Positions 25,627-34,715 of a stretch of 64,000 bases of DNA are shown in pieces. The notes below the pieces were generated by a model, which was not told the origin of the DNA, made no database searches, and worked only from the letters and a program-made list of their open reading frames with translations. Source of the DNA: Palsa-872 sp036844615 (GTDB lineage: Bacteria; Chloroflexota; Dormibacteria; Dormibacterales; Dormibacteraceae); the NCBI GenBank assembly GCA_036844615.1, contig DAIUFK010000002.1, positions 1 through 64,000 on the forward strand, in the 5' to 3' direction. Position numbers and translations under genes: made by a program. Positions within the stretch are counted from its first letter, which is position 1; every line of letters begins with the position of its first letter.

Positions 25627-27564
25627 CTAAGCTCCAAACCGGGACTCTCCTTCCCAGCCGGATTCGGCAAGCTGGGCGGCGAGCGCACCCTGCCGAGCGG
25701 CGGCGGCGGCGATCTCCTGGGCGGTGGCGGCGACCGAGCGGCTGCCCTCGGCAATGTGCTCGATCGCGAGCACGATCTGCTCGGTGGAGGTGCGCTGCTG
25801 GTCAGTCGCGATCCGCACCGCGTCACCGGCCTTGGTCATCGCCCGCATCATCGCCAGGCCCCTTTCCATCTGCTTGACACCCTTCTCCAGCGCCATCACT
25901 GTCACGCTGCTCTCAGCTTTGGCGCCCTCCACGAGCGTGGCGATCTGCGAAGCGGCAGCCTTCGAACGCTCGGCGAGGCGACGGACCTCGTCAGCGACGA
26001 CCGCAAAGCCGCGCCCTGCATCGCCTGCACGAGCAGCCTCGATGGCGGCGTTGAGGGCGAGCAGGTTGGTCTGGTCGGCGATGTCGTTGATGAGCTCGAG
26101 GATGCCCTCGATCTCGTTGACGCGACCGGCAAGTGCCAGAGTGCGATCGCCTGAGGCCTTGAGGTCGGTTTGCGCGAGCTCGAGGTTGGTCTGAGCCTCA
26201 CCTGCTTGAGTTGAGACCCGGCCGATCGTCTCAGAGACGGCCGCGGAGCTGCGCGCGACCTCTTCCATGCTGGCCGAGGTCGCAGTGGCCGCCGTCGTCT
26301 GTTCGAAAGTCGCCGAGGCGAGCTGCTCGGCCACCGCGGAGAGGTTCGTAGCGGACTCTGTGACCTCCCCTCGAAGCTTGAACATCACACTGCCGAGCCG
26401 CTCGACCATCGCATTGAACGCGGCGCCCAGGTGGCGGACCTCCGTGCCGCCATCGAGCCGAACCCGAACCGTGAGGTCGCCCGCCTCAACCTTCGCTGCA
26501 GCGCGCGCTAGCGCGAGGATGGGCCGGATCGTGAACCTGGTCAGAATGACAGCGAACGCGATCATCAGCAACGCGCCAACCGTCTCCGCAAGCAAGGAGA
26601 AACGGGCCTGGGCGTAGGCCGGCGCGAGGGCGTCCGCGGCGTCGGTCGAGGCGATAACCACCCAGCCGAGGCTTGCGATCGAGCTGTAGCCGGCGAGGAC
26701 GTCCCTGCCGCGAAAGTCGGTCATCCTCGCCGAGCCGGGGCCCGAGTCCAAGGCGGTGTCGATCACAGCGCTGTTGCCCTTGATCGTCAGGGACCCTTTG
26801 GCCAGCATGGCGGCATCATTCCTGACGGCCCCCCAGTCAGAGCTGTAGACGATCAGGTGGGCGCCGTTGGCGACGTGGATCTCCTGGAACTTTGAGTTGG
26901 TGGCTCGCCCGTAAGGGTCGAGCAGGGTTGCCAGCGCCGAGACGTTGAGGTCCCCCGCGACGATTCCCTGCGTCTGCCCGTCCGGGCCGACGATCGGTTC
27001 GGTCATGATCCACAGCAGGCCACTGACGCCCTTACGGATTGGTTGGATGGACTCGAGAGTGAGGCTGTTCCTAAGGGTCACGATTGCGGCGTCTCGGAGA
27101 TCCGAATCCAAAGCCGTCGTCGCGAGCACCTTGCCGCTGGTGCTGACGATCTCGATAGCTTCGAAGGAGGGGTCCGCACCAGCGGGCCGCGCCACGACTG
27201 CGCTGAGCCCGGGTTTTCCGGTGCGACTCACTGAGTCCTCCGCGAGACGCCGCAACTCAGCTTTGCGCTCCCCCAACCAGGCGCCGATTCGAACCGCGGT
27301 CGCTTCCGCTGTCGCCTGGCTGCGGGCTGTTGCGGCAGCGGTGCTCGTCTGCACGCCCTCCTGGAACGTCAGCAGCCCCAGGATCGCGACCGCCGGCAGG
27401 GAGACCAGGAGCGATCCACCCAGGACGCGCATGAAGAAGCTGTCCCAGGGTCTGCGCCTGCGTGTGCGAGCCGGTGGCGCGGCCCGGCGCTCGCTTTGAA
27501 CCAGGCGAATGTCTGGACGAGCCGTGCCTGGCGTGGCCGCGCGCGGCGCGTCTTTAAGCGCCAT
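25627..27564 (-). CDS. Methyl-accepting chemotaxis protein, Cache-type sensor
   Basis: 645 residues. The ATG at 27564 is chosen: AGGAG lies 7 bases upstream and the protein starts just before the end of the previous MCP (11-base overlap). Membrane helix at about 43-65, an extracytoplasmic double-Cache-like sensor (about 70-335; features include DLNVSALATLLDPYG and the IASLGWVVIAST strand), second helix near 345, HAMP, and a signalling domain with ADQTNLLALNAAIEAARAGD. Arg-rich basic N-terminus. It is a close paralogue of the next MCP upstream over its whole length; the signalling domains are almost interchangeable. Confidence 0.93.
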   Translation of the reverse strand: MALKDAPRAATPGTARPDIRLVQSERRAAPPARTRRRRPWDSFFMRVLGGSLLVSLPAVAILGLLTFQEGVQTSTAAATARSQATAEATAVRIGAWLGERKAELRRLAEDSVSRTGKPGLSAVVARPAGADPSFEAIEIVSTSGKVLATTALDSDLRDAAIVTLRNSLTLESIQPIRKGVSGLLWIMTEPIVGPDGQTQGIVAGDLNVSALATLLDPYGRATNSKFQEIHVANGAHLIVYSSDWGAVRNDAAMLAKGSLTIKGNSAVIDTALDSGPGSARMTDFRGRDVLAGYSSIASLGWVVIASTDAADALAPAYAQARFSLLAETVGALLMIAFAVILTRFTIRPILALARAAAKVEAGDLTVRVRLDGGTEVRHLGAAFNAMVERLGSVMFKLRGEVTESATNLSAVAEQLASATFEQTTAATATSASMEEVARSSAAVSETIGRVSTQAGEAQTNLELAQTDLKASGDRTLALAGRVNEIEGILELINDIADQTNLLALNAAIEAARAGDAGRGFAVVADEVRRLAERSKAAASQIATLVEGAKAESSVTVMALEKGVKQMERGLAMMRAMTKAGDAVRIATDQQRTSTEQIVLAIEHIAEGSRSVAATAQEIAAAAARQGALAAQLAESGWEGESRFGA

Positions 27565-29509
27565 GTCTGGGCTCCTGCGTTGCTTCCCATCCCGTATCGG
27601 CCAGCTGGGTGGCGAGCTCACCCTGGCGGCCCGCGGCGGCGGCGATCTCCTGGGCGGTTGCGGCAACGGAGCGGCTGCCCTCTGCGATGTGCTCGATGGC
27701 GAGCACCACCTGCTCGGTGGAGGAGCGCTGCTGCTGGTGAGCGGCATGCATTTGGCCGCCCGCTTCCACCACCGCCTGCATCATCGCGAGCCCCCGCTCC
27801 ATCTGCTTGACGCCCTTTTCCAGCGCCATGACGGTCTCGCTGCTCTGGGCCTGGGCGCCCTCGACGAGGGTGGCGATCTGGGCCGCGGCCGCCTTCGAGC
27901 GCTCGGCGAGACGGCGCACCTCGTCCGCGACGACCGCGAAGCCGCGGCCCGCATCGCCGGCGCGAGCTGCCTCAATGGCTGCGTTGAGGGCGAGCAGGTT
28001 GGTCTGGTCGGCGATGTCGTTGATGAGCTCGAGGATGCCCTCGATCTCGTTGACGCGACCTGCAAGTGCGAGGGTGCGATCGCCCGAGGCTTTGAGGTCG
28101 GCCTGCGCGAGCTGGAGGTTGGCCTGCGTCTCGGCAGCTTGCATGGCGACACGGTCGACGGTGGCCGCGACTGCCGCCGAGCTGCGTGAAAGCTCTTCCA
28201 TGCTTGCCGAAGTTGCAGTGGCCGCCGTCGTCTGCTCGAAGGTCGCGGAGGCGAGCTGCTCCGCCGCTGCAGACAGCTTGGCGGCGGACTCGGTGACCTC
28301 GCCTCGGAGGCGGAACAGGACGCTGCCCAGCCGCTCGACCATCGCGTCGAATGCGTCGCTGAGCCGCCGGATCTCCCCGCCCCCCTTCAGGTTTACCCGG
28401 GCTGAGAGGTCGCCGGCTTCCACCCTTGCGGCGGCGCGGGCGAGAGCAACGATTGGCCTGGTCGTGAAGATCGCGAGGACTACCGCGAATCCGATCAGCA
28501 GCACGGTGCTCAGGGCCTGCAGCAGGGAGGTCGTGAGCTCCTGCGCGTAGACCGGAGCCAGCGCGCTCGACAGGTCAATTGACGCGATCACCACCCAGCC
28601 GAGGCTGGGGATCGGCTCGTACCCGGCGAGGACCTGGTGATTCCTGTAGTCCTTGATCTGCGCAACGCCGCGGCCGAGGTTCGTCGCCTGGTCGTAGGTC
28701 GCGGCCTCGGCCGTGATGCTCAGAGAGCCCTTCGCCAGAATGCCGGCGTCGCCCTGGATGACTCCCCACGCCGAGCTGTACAGAAGGAGGTGCTGAGCGT
28801 TGACCACGTGCACCTCCTGATCCGATGTGGTCGAGGTGTCGAGTCCGTAGGGGTTGAGCAGCCGGCCCAAAACGGCAACTGTCACATCTACTACGACTAC
28901 ACCTTGCGATTTGCTGTCCGAACCGACGATCGGCGAAGTCATGATCCAATCGAGGCCGCCAACGCTCTTCTGGATCGGCCCAACCGTGTCGATGACCAGG
29001 CTGTTCGTAAACGCGGCGCCTTCGGGCCGGCCTGACAGCACGGCGCCTCGCGGTGCCGACCCCACAAGCTTTCCACCCGAATTGAAGATCTGCAGCGTGG
29101 TGAAGGCCGGATGGGCGGCGGTCGAAGCCACCAGGGCCGCGTTCACCCCAGGCTCAGAGAGTTCGCCGACTTGGTCTTGCGCAATGGCGCGAAGCTCCGC
29201 CTTGCGCTCCGCGACCCAGTCGCTGATGCGCACGGCTGCGCTCTGTGCAGTAGCTGCCCCGCGCGCTTTGGTCTGATCGATCGTGGTCTGGGTGCTGAAG
29301 TTGGCCATCACGAAGCCAAGCAGGATGGAGACTGGAATCGACACCAGGAGCAGGCCTGCCACGGCACGAACGGAGTAGCCGTCAAATGACTGCAAACTCC
29401 CCCATCGTCTGGGCGCACGCGTAGCCCCCGTTGGGGCTTTCACCAGGCGAAGCGCCGGCTGCTTTAGGTCGAGGACCCGGTCATCTGGCGGTCCCCTTCG
29501 CAGCTGCAT
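27554..29509 (-). CDS. Methyl-accepting chemotaxis protein, Cache-type sensor
   Basis: 651 residues, ATG start. Same layout as the downstream MCP: helix near 48-70, Cache-like extracytoplasmic sensor (about 75-335, with PIPSLGWVVIAS near its end), helix near 345-365, HAMP (RPIVALARAAARVEAGDL), signalling domain with the conserved tip. The sensor halves of the two paralogues differ more than the signalling halves, as expected if they sense different ligands. First MCP of the operon, downstream of the LuxR-type regulator gene with 87 bases between. No C-terminal CheR-docking pentapeptide is visible. Confidence 0.93.
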   Translation of the reverse strand: MQLRRGPPDDRVLDLKQPALRLVKAPTGATRAPRRWGSLQSFDGYSVRAVAGLLLVSIPVSILLGFVMANFSTQTTIDQTKARGAATAQSAAVRISDWVAERKAELRAIAQDQVGELSEPGVNAALVASTAAHPAFTTLQIFNSGGKLVGSAPRGAVLSGRPEGAAFTNSLVIDTVGPIQKSVGGLDWIMTSPIVGSDSKSQGVVVVDVTVAVLGRLLNPYGLDTSTTSDQEVHVVNAQHLLLYSSAWGVIQGDAGILAKGSLSITAEAATYDQATNLGRGVAQIKDYRNHQVLAGYEPIPSLGWVVIASIDLSSALAPVYAQELTTSLLQALSTVLLIGFAVVLAIFTTRPIVALARAAARVEAGDLSARVNLKGGGEIRRLSDAFDAMVERLGSVLFRLRGEVTESAAKLSAAAEQLASATFEQTTAATATSASMEELSRSSAAVAATVDRVAMQAAETQANLQLAQADLKASGDRTLALAGRVNEIEGILELINDIADQTNLLALNAAIEAARAGDAGRGFAVVADEVRRLAERSKAAAAQIATLVEGAQAQSSETVMALEKGVKQMERGLAMMQAVVEAGGQMHAAHQQQRSSTEQVVLAIEHIAEGSRSVAATAQEIAAAAGRQGELATQLADTGWEATQEPRHGA

Positions 29510-29596
29510 GCCCTTGTACTACGCGGGGCAGCCTGTTTTGTCGCCATGGGTGAGCACGGCGAGCCACCCCTATAAGAGGATGGCATCGGGGGATTT

Positions 29597-30292
29597 CTAA
29601 AGCTCGATCAGCCCCTGGCGAGCCGCCGAGATGACCGCTTGCAGCTTGGAGTGGACCTGGAGCTTTTCGATCACATGGCGGACGTGCCATTCGACTGTAT
29701 GGGGGGCGATGCCAAGGCGTTCTGACATGGCTGCAGTGTCCAGGCCTTCGGCGAGCAGGTGCAGGATGTCGAGCTCGCGTGGCGTGAACGCCGCCAGCAG
29801 TTGCTCGCGTTCGCGCTTTTGGGTCACTACCCCCCGCTGGCGTCGAATCGCTCGCGCGAAGAGCTCGACAGGGATGAGCACCTCGCCCCTGGATGCCCGG
29901 CGAACTGCCTCGATGATCTGTTCCGCTGTCGCATCCTTGGTCAGATACGCGGTGGCGCCCGCATCGACAGCGTCAAGGAGCGCAGTCTCGGATTCGTCGG
30001 CGCTGTGGAACACGATTGCTGCTCCGGCGTGCTCGAGCTGGATCATGCGGGCGGCCTCCGGCCCTGTCACGTCGGGGAGCCGGAAGTCCATCAGCACAAC
30101 GTCGGGGTGATCATTGGCGGCTGAGACAACCGCAGTCGCCCCGGACGAGGACACGCCGGATACCGCCAGGTCGGGCTGCCCTTCAAGGACGCGGGCGAGG
30201 GCCGAGGCAAGGAGGGGATGGTCCTGCACGATCAGGACGCGCACCCGCCGGGCGACCGGCTCGCCCGCGAGCTCCGGCTCCGCTTTGCGCAC
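29597..30292 (-). CDS. NarL/LuxR-family response regulator
   Basis: About 231 residues from the GTG at 30292; a GTG at 30301 and a TTG at 30376 are further in-frame candidates, and none has a strong ribosome site. The receiver has phospho-Asp in VLMDFRLPD and Lys in YLTKDA; the first acidic-pair residue is Gln (IVQDHP), a common variation. The C-terminal LuxR HTH reads FTPRELDILHLLAEGLDTAAMSE, then VEWHVRHVIEKL. DNA-binding regulator, possibly controlling the chemosensory operon that follows on the same strand. No dedicated kinase is adjacent. Confidence 0.9.
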   Translation of the reverse strand: MRKAEPELAGEPVARRVRVLIVQDHPLLASALARVLEGQPDLAVSGVSSSGATAVVSAANDHPDVVLMDFRLPDVTGPEAARMIQLEHAGAAIVFHSADESETALLDAVDAGATAYLTKDATAEQIIEAVRRASRGEVLIPVELFARAIRRQRGVVTQKREREQLLAAFTPRELDILHLLAEGLDTAAMSERLGIAPHTVEWHVRHVIEKLQVHSKLQAVISAARQGLIEL

Positions 30293-30444
30293 GGTCGTCA
30301 CCCTCTGCCGTCCTGGGCTGCAAAGTGTCCCGCCGGCAAGGCCCGCACATGCTTTCTTGTAACCATTCGACTGCAACTGTAAAGCGGATACTTAATTGTT
30401 GCGTCAGCCTGCTTGGCTTTAATTAGTTGGTACCTTCCTCCACG

Positions 30445-31281
30445 GTGAAGGCAATGGTGCTCGGCGCGGGGGGGCAGGTTGGGTCGGAGCTCATGCGGCG
30501 CCTTGGCGACGCGGTCGGGTTTACCCACGGTGAGCTTTCGGTCTCTGACGGGGCAGGAATTGAGAGGGCCTGCCTCCGCCACCGCCCAGACGTCGTCTTC
30601 AACTGCGCAGCTTTCAACGCTGTCGATCGCGCGGAGAGCGAGCCGGAGGTCGCATACGAGGTGAATACCAAGGGACCGGCGGCCGCCGGCGCCGCGTGCA
30701 GCCGCTACGGTGCCCGCCTGGTCCATTTTTCGACGAACTTCGTCTTCGACGGCTCGCGCGGCCGGCCGTACGTCGAGACCGACGCCGCGCATCCCCTGAG
30801 CGTGTATGGCAAATCCAAGCTCGACGGCGAGAACGCACTCCTTGCCGTACTGCCCGAAGCGATAGTCATCAGGACGGCGGCGGTTTTCGGTGATCGCGGG
30901 TCGGCGGTGAATGGCGGGAGCTTTCCCGGGCGGATTCTCGAGCTGGCGCGCGAAGGGCGGCAGCTGCGAGTAGTTTCCGACCAGCGGGTCAACCCCACGT
31001 ACGCGCGGGACCTCGCCGAGGCGGCGATCGCGCTCGCGGTTGCCGAGATGAGTGGCGTGGTTCACGTCGTCGCAGCCGGCTGTTGCGGCTGGGACGAGTT
31101 CGCGCGGGCGGCCCTTGCCGATTGCGGCGTCGATGCGGAGGTGAAGTCCGTGACCACCAGCGACAGCAGCGCGCCGGCGCGGCGGCCGCTCAACGGATGC
31201 CTTGGATCCGTCCGCACAGAGGCGCTCAGGCCGTGGCGTGAGGGAGTCGCCGCCTGGGCGGCCAACCGCAACCACCCTTAA
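30445..31281 (+). CDS. RmlD-like dTDP-4-dehydrorhamnose reductase family protein
   Basis: 278 residues from the GTG at 30445 (a TTG at 30427 or an ATG at 30454 are alternatives). Extended SDR of the RmlD family: nucleotide-binding GAGGQVGSEL (7-16), NCAAFNAVDRAE (53-64), the STNFVFDGS strand, and the active-site Tyr121/Lys125 in SVYGKSK. RmlD proteins make dTDP-L-rhamnose from the 4-keto sugar, but homologues reduce other sugars; rmlA, rmlB and rmlC are not in the window. It opens the polysaccharide region and lies divergent to the LuxR-type regulator. Confidence 0.85.
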   Translation: MKAMVLGAGGQVGSELMRRLGDAVGFTHGELSVSDGAGIERACLRHRPDVVFNCAAFNAVDRAESEPEVAYEVNTKGPAAAGAACSRYGARLVHFSTNFVFDGSRGRPYVETDAAHPLSVYGKSKLDGENALLAVLPEAIVIRTAAVFGDRGSAVNGGSFPGRILELAREGRQLRVVSDQRVNPTYARDLAEAAIALAVAEMSGVVHVVAAGCCGWDEFARAALADCGVDAEVKSVTTSDSSAPARRPLNGCLGSVRTEALRPWREGVAAWAANRNHP

Positions 31282-31445
31282 AAAGGCTCGGGCCGGGCGA
31301 TCTCTCGACACCGGCACCGAGCTTGGCTGCGGGGGGTGAGTTCTTATCAAGTTGAGAGGGCCGTCCAACCTTTCTGAGGATCCTTCACCGATGGACGATC
31401 TCTACCCGACAAATTCTAAGGCTTGGAATCCGTGAGTGCCATACG

Positions 31446-31567
31446 CAAAGTGTGTGAGTTTTCGGCGACAAATCGACCACGTCGCTCGGGAAATACCAAG
31501 GGGAATAAAACACAGGACCCAAACGTCATAATGCTGCGTTAGTCCTGCACACGTCTTGCACACTTTG
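31446..31567 (+). promoter_or_regulatory. Operator-like repeats around the start of the triple-HTH gene
   Basis: CAAAGTGTG (31446-31454) and CACACTTTG (31559-31567) are perfect 9-base inverted copies about 100 bases apart; the second covers the start codon of the HTH gene. TGCACAC occurs twice in direct orientation 12 bases apart just before and at the start. Between them lies a -10-like CATAAT (31527-31532). The layout would suit autoregulation by a protein with several DNA-binding units; no experimental support. Confidence 0.35.
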
Positions 31568-32119
31568 ATCAGTTCGAGGGAGGCAGCCGAGCGCCTTGGC
31601 GTCAGCCAGGCGACTGTTCTCCGCGCAGTTGCGCGGGGCGTGCTGAAGCCTGCCAGAACCACGCCCGGAGGCCACCACCGATTCCGCCTCGACGCGATCG
31701 AAGCTCTTGGCGGCGCTCCTTCGCCGGACCTGGGGCTCGTGACGACGTTCATCAGCACCCGTGCCGCAGCCTGCCTGCTTGCGGTCAGCCAGCACACTGT
31801 CATCAGGGCGTGCCGCGACGGCCGGCTTAAGCCCGATGAGACGACGCCAGGGGGACACCTTCGGTTCTCGGAGGAGCGGATCCGCCGGCTGGCGCCGGTC
31901 GCCAAGGGGCTGACGGGCACCGGCGAGACGGCTCGCGTGCTTGGACTGACAGTCGACAGGCTCCGCCGGGCTGTTCACGACGGCACAGTGACGCCCGCCG
32001 CGGTCACCCCTGGCGGCCACCGCCGCTTCGCCGCCACCGAGCTTGCCTCGACGGCATTCCAGTCAGCGCGTGGCCGCAAGGCTCACACCGACGAAGGGGC
32101 TGACCATGCCGCGACGTAA
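31556..32119 (+). CDS. Regulator with three tandem excisionase-type HTH units
   Basis: 187 residues, TTG start (a second TTG at 31565). The protein is three repeats of a MerR/excisionase-like winged HTH: residues about 6-43, 66-104 and 121-158. Each has an xxAAxxLGVSxxTVxRAVxxGxLxP helix-turn-helix and ends in the wing motif TPGGHxRF (36-43, 97-104, 151-158). Single-unit versions are common in phage excisionases and MerR-like regulators; three units in one chain suggests binding to a long operator with phased sites. Its last 14 bases overlap the start of the GT2 gene, so it is co-transcribed with the polysaccharide genes. Confidence 0.85.
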   Translation: MHTLISSREAAERLGVSQATVLRAVARGVLKPARTTPGGHHRFRLDAIEALGGAPSPDLGLVTTFISTRAAACLLAVSQHTVIRACRDGRLKPDETTPGGHLRFSEERIRRLAPVAKGLTGTGETARVLGLTVDRLRRAVHDGTVTPAAVTPGGHRRFAATELASTAFQSARGRKAHTDEGADHAAT

Positions 32120-34715
32120 CGGCGACACCGAGGGCTTGCACGGGACGTCGCTGGGGCTGGGCCTCGGCAGCCTGCTCGTGACGGCGGGGATTGCAGTCAT
32201 CGCGCTCGGGCTCTTCAGCTGGACGACAAGGTACGGCGTGGCAATCGTCGCGATGTTCGCGGGCCTGGTCTTCATCGGAGTGGAGATCGTTCGACTTCGA
32301 ACGCGAGCCGACCGCGGCCTGCTGCTCTGGACGGCGCTGCTCGACGCGATCCTCGTCGCGGCGGTCGTCCTCGCGATCACGCCAATCCTTGCGATCCTGC
32401 GCGGCTTCGTCGAGCTCGTCGGGCAATCGAAGGTCCAGAGCGGAGGCGACTGGCTCGCATACGGATTTGCCTTCACTGGCCTGTTTCTCGGCGCGTTGTT
32501 CTTCGCGTACGCGATCAAGTACTACCTGAGCACTGTGATCGTGCTGATCACCACGCTCGCCACCGGCGGTCGCAACGGGGGCAACGGCCACAACGGGAGC
32601 AACGGCAACAACGGGAGCAACGGCAACGGCACGCAGCGTGCCGGGCTAAAGAACGGCTACCACATCGACCTTGGATACCACCCGTTCGTGTCTGTCCACG
32701 TCGCGGCCTACAACGAGAAACGGGTTATCGAACGCCTCCTGACCGCGCTCTCGCAGCTCGAATATCCCGCGTACGAGGTCGTCGTCGTCGATGACTCGAA
32801 CGACGACTCGAACCTGATTCTCGAGCGATGGATGCACACGCCGGGATTCAAGATCCTGCACCGGAACAGCCGGGCCGGCTACAAGGGTGGCGCGCTTCGC
32901 GAAGCGCTCAAGGTCATGGATCCGCGAACCGAGTACGTGGTGGTCTTCGACGCCGATTCAGTGCCGTTCCCTGACTCGATCGATCGCTTCCTTCCGCACT
33001 TCTACCAGGAGTACGAGAACGGCAGGAACCTCAGCGGCAATGGGTATGCAGCCTCTGATAACGGCCAGCCCGCGCACGGCGTCCGGCAGTTCAAGCGCCG
33101 CGAAGAGGTCGCAGCGGTGCAGAGCTACCAGTGGCACGTCCTCAACAAATCGGAGAGCTGGCTGACCGAGGCAGTGCGCGCGGAGTACGCAGGCAGCTAC
33201 ATGGTCGAGCGCCCGTTCCAGGATGCGGTCGGCTCTCTGAAGATGGTGGCAGGGACCGCCTGCATGATCAGGGCGGACCTCCTGCGCGAGATCGGCTGGG
33301 GAACCAGCATCACAGAAGACTGGGAGCTCACCCTCAAGCTCTATGCCCGCGGCTACAAAGTCGCCTACACACCATGGGCAGAGACACCGGCTGAGTGCGT
33401 GAGCACGTTCTCGCGCCTGGCCCGCCAGCGCATGCGCTGGGCGGAGGGGCACACCCACAACGTTCGCAAGTACTTCTTGCCCATCCTGCTGTCTCGCTAC
33501 GTCACGCCACTCGAGAAGCTCGAGTTTCTTTTCGACACTACTTATTACTTGCAGGCCCTCCTCTTCGTCATCGGGTCTGGGAGCTGGCTGGTGTCAGAGG
33601 TGATCTTCCATACGCATGTGCCGGGCTGGACCGCGCAGCTCGGTTGGGCTCTGCTGTTCTCCAACATCTTCGCCCTGCCGCTGATGAACCTCGGCGGGCT
33701 CATCCTGGAAGAGGCTCCGCCGCGGGACCTCCAGGGAGTGCTCGGCGCCGTGGTTCTGTCCTTTGCACTCGTCCCGTTCCAGGGGTGGGCCGCCCTGAAG
33801 GGCCTCCTGGCCAAGGAGGAGGGACCGTGGTTCCGGACGCCGAAGACGGGTCGGGTCACGGATGAGGTCCACCACCTTCGCCGTCTGCAGCTGCTGCGCC
33901 GATGGCTGCTCGGCCACCGCGCAGCGGTAGGCGAGGGACGTGTCGGAGGGGTGCGGCACCCGTCACCATCCCCCAGTGCCCCCGTCCGCGCGGTTCCCGC
34001 CCAGCCTCATCTGAACCGCCGGCTTGGTTGGGTGGTGCTTGCGGCGATCGTGCTGGCAGTCGGCGCCCTGGTGTGGGGATCGGCGAGCGTGCCGATTGTG
34101 CAGTCCGCGGGCAACCCTCTCTATCTGCACGGCACCGGCGTCTCGCCGGGGTGCACGCCCGCCACCATGGACCAGGCCGTCGGCGTGCGCCCGACGGCGT
34201 GCTCCGTCACATCCAATGGCACGACGTCGGTGTTCGGCTTTACGAACCTGCCATCGCAAACCATCAGCGCAGGCGTCTGGTCCTTCACCTTCTACTGGAC
34301 CGGCGGAACAGGCGCGACCAAGGACACGGTGACCGTGAGCGTCGGCGTGGTCGCCGGCGCCAGCTGCGCAGGGTTTGTCGCCACGATCCCGAACGGGGGC
34401 ACGACCTGGACCACCACCTTCGGGAGCAACGGCGCCAACACCACGAGCCCAGTCACCGTCAGCACGAGCGCGAGCCAGGCCGCGCTGGTGATTCCAGCGG
34501 GTGGGTCGCTGTGTCTGAGCGTGAGCCTCGCTCACGGAACTGGGGGTGCCACTTCGGTGCTCTATGACGGCACTGCCGGGGTTGCCGACACGCAGCTGGT
34601 TCCAGCATCCACTGTGGTCCCAGAGTCGCTGTTGGGTTGGCTCGCGCTTGCTCTGGCCATCCCTGTGATAACCGGCCGCCGTCGGCTGCTGTCTGTGCTC
34701 CGGGTGTGGCGATGA
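32106..34715 (+). CDS. Cellulose-synthase-like GT2 with extracytoplasmic domain and putative exosortase sorting tag
   Basis: 869 residues; ATG at 32106 with AAGGGG upstream. Membrane helices at about 15-65 and 75-150 precede an Asn/Gly repeat. The GT2 domain (about 192-460) has the processive-synthase residues Asp229/230, DAD (282-284), TED (403-405) and QRMRW (441-445). Further helices run to about 565. A basic linker (575-640), a membrane helix (642-660) and a Ser/Thr/Gly-rich domain (665-835) follow. The end reads VPES (838-841), a hydrophobic helix (842-857) and RRR (858-860), the layout of PEP-CTERM-type exosortase signals. An exosortase-like gene follows directly (ATGA overlap). The tag is inferred from pattern only. 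Confidence 0.88.
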   Translation: MPRRNGDTEGLHGTSLGLGLGSLLVTAGIAVIALGLFSWTTRYGVAIVAMFAGLVFIGVEIVRLRTRADRGLLLWTALLDAILVAAVVLAITPILAILRGFVELVGQSKVQSGGDWLAYGFAFTGLFLGALFFAYAIKYYLSTVIVLITTLATGGRNGGNGHNGSNGNNGSNGNGTQRAGLKNGYHIDLGYHPFVSVHVAAYNEKRVIERLLTALSQLEYPAYEVVVVDDSNDDSNLILERWMHTPGFKILHRNSRAGYKGGALREALKVMDPRTEYVVVFDADSVPFPDSIDRFLPHFYQEYENGRNLSGNGYAASDNGQPAHGVRQFKRREEVAAVQSYQWHVLNKSESWLTEAVRAEYAGSYMVERPFQDAVGSLKMVAGTACMIRADLLREIGWGTSITEDWELTLKLYARGYKVAYTPWAETPAECVSTFSRLARQRMRWAEGHTHNVRKYFLPILLSRYVTPLEKLEFLFDTTYYLQALLFVIGSGSWLVSEVIFHTHVPGWTAQLGWALLFSNIFALPLMNLGGLILEEAPPRDLQGVLGAVVLSFALVPFQGWAALKGLLAKEEGPWFRTPKTGRVTDEVHHLRRLQLLRRWLLGHRAAVGEGRVGGVRHPSPSPSAPVRAVPAQPHLNRRLGWVVLAAIVLAVGALVWGSASVPIVQSAGNPLYLHGTGVSPGCTPATMDQAVGVRPTACSVTSNGTTSVFGFTNLPSQTISAGVWSFTFYWTGGTGATKDTVTVSVGVVAGASCAGFVATIPNGGTTWTTTFGSNGANTTSPVTVSTSASQAALVIPAGGSLCLSVSLAHGTGGATSVLYDGTAGVADTQLVPASTVVPESLLGWLALALAIPVITGRRRLLSVLRVWR
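32565..32633 (+). repeat. Asn/Gly codon repeat inside the GT2 gene
   Basis: Irregular tandem repeat of AACGG- and GGCAAC-type units, giving about 23 residues of Gly, Asn and Ser (residues 154-176). It lies between the N-terminal membrane helices and the catalytic domain and probably forms a flexible cytoplasmic linker. Prone to length change by slippage. Confidence 0.7.

Noticed and set aside
25620..25826. N-terminal extension of the sensorless MCP
   Set aside because: Lies inside the adjacent MCP gene and gives Pro/Ser/Arg-rich sequence; a GTG with AGGAAG at 25619 is a better start. The same applies to the extension of the next MCP above 27564.
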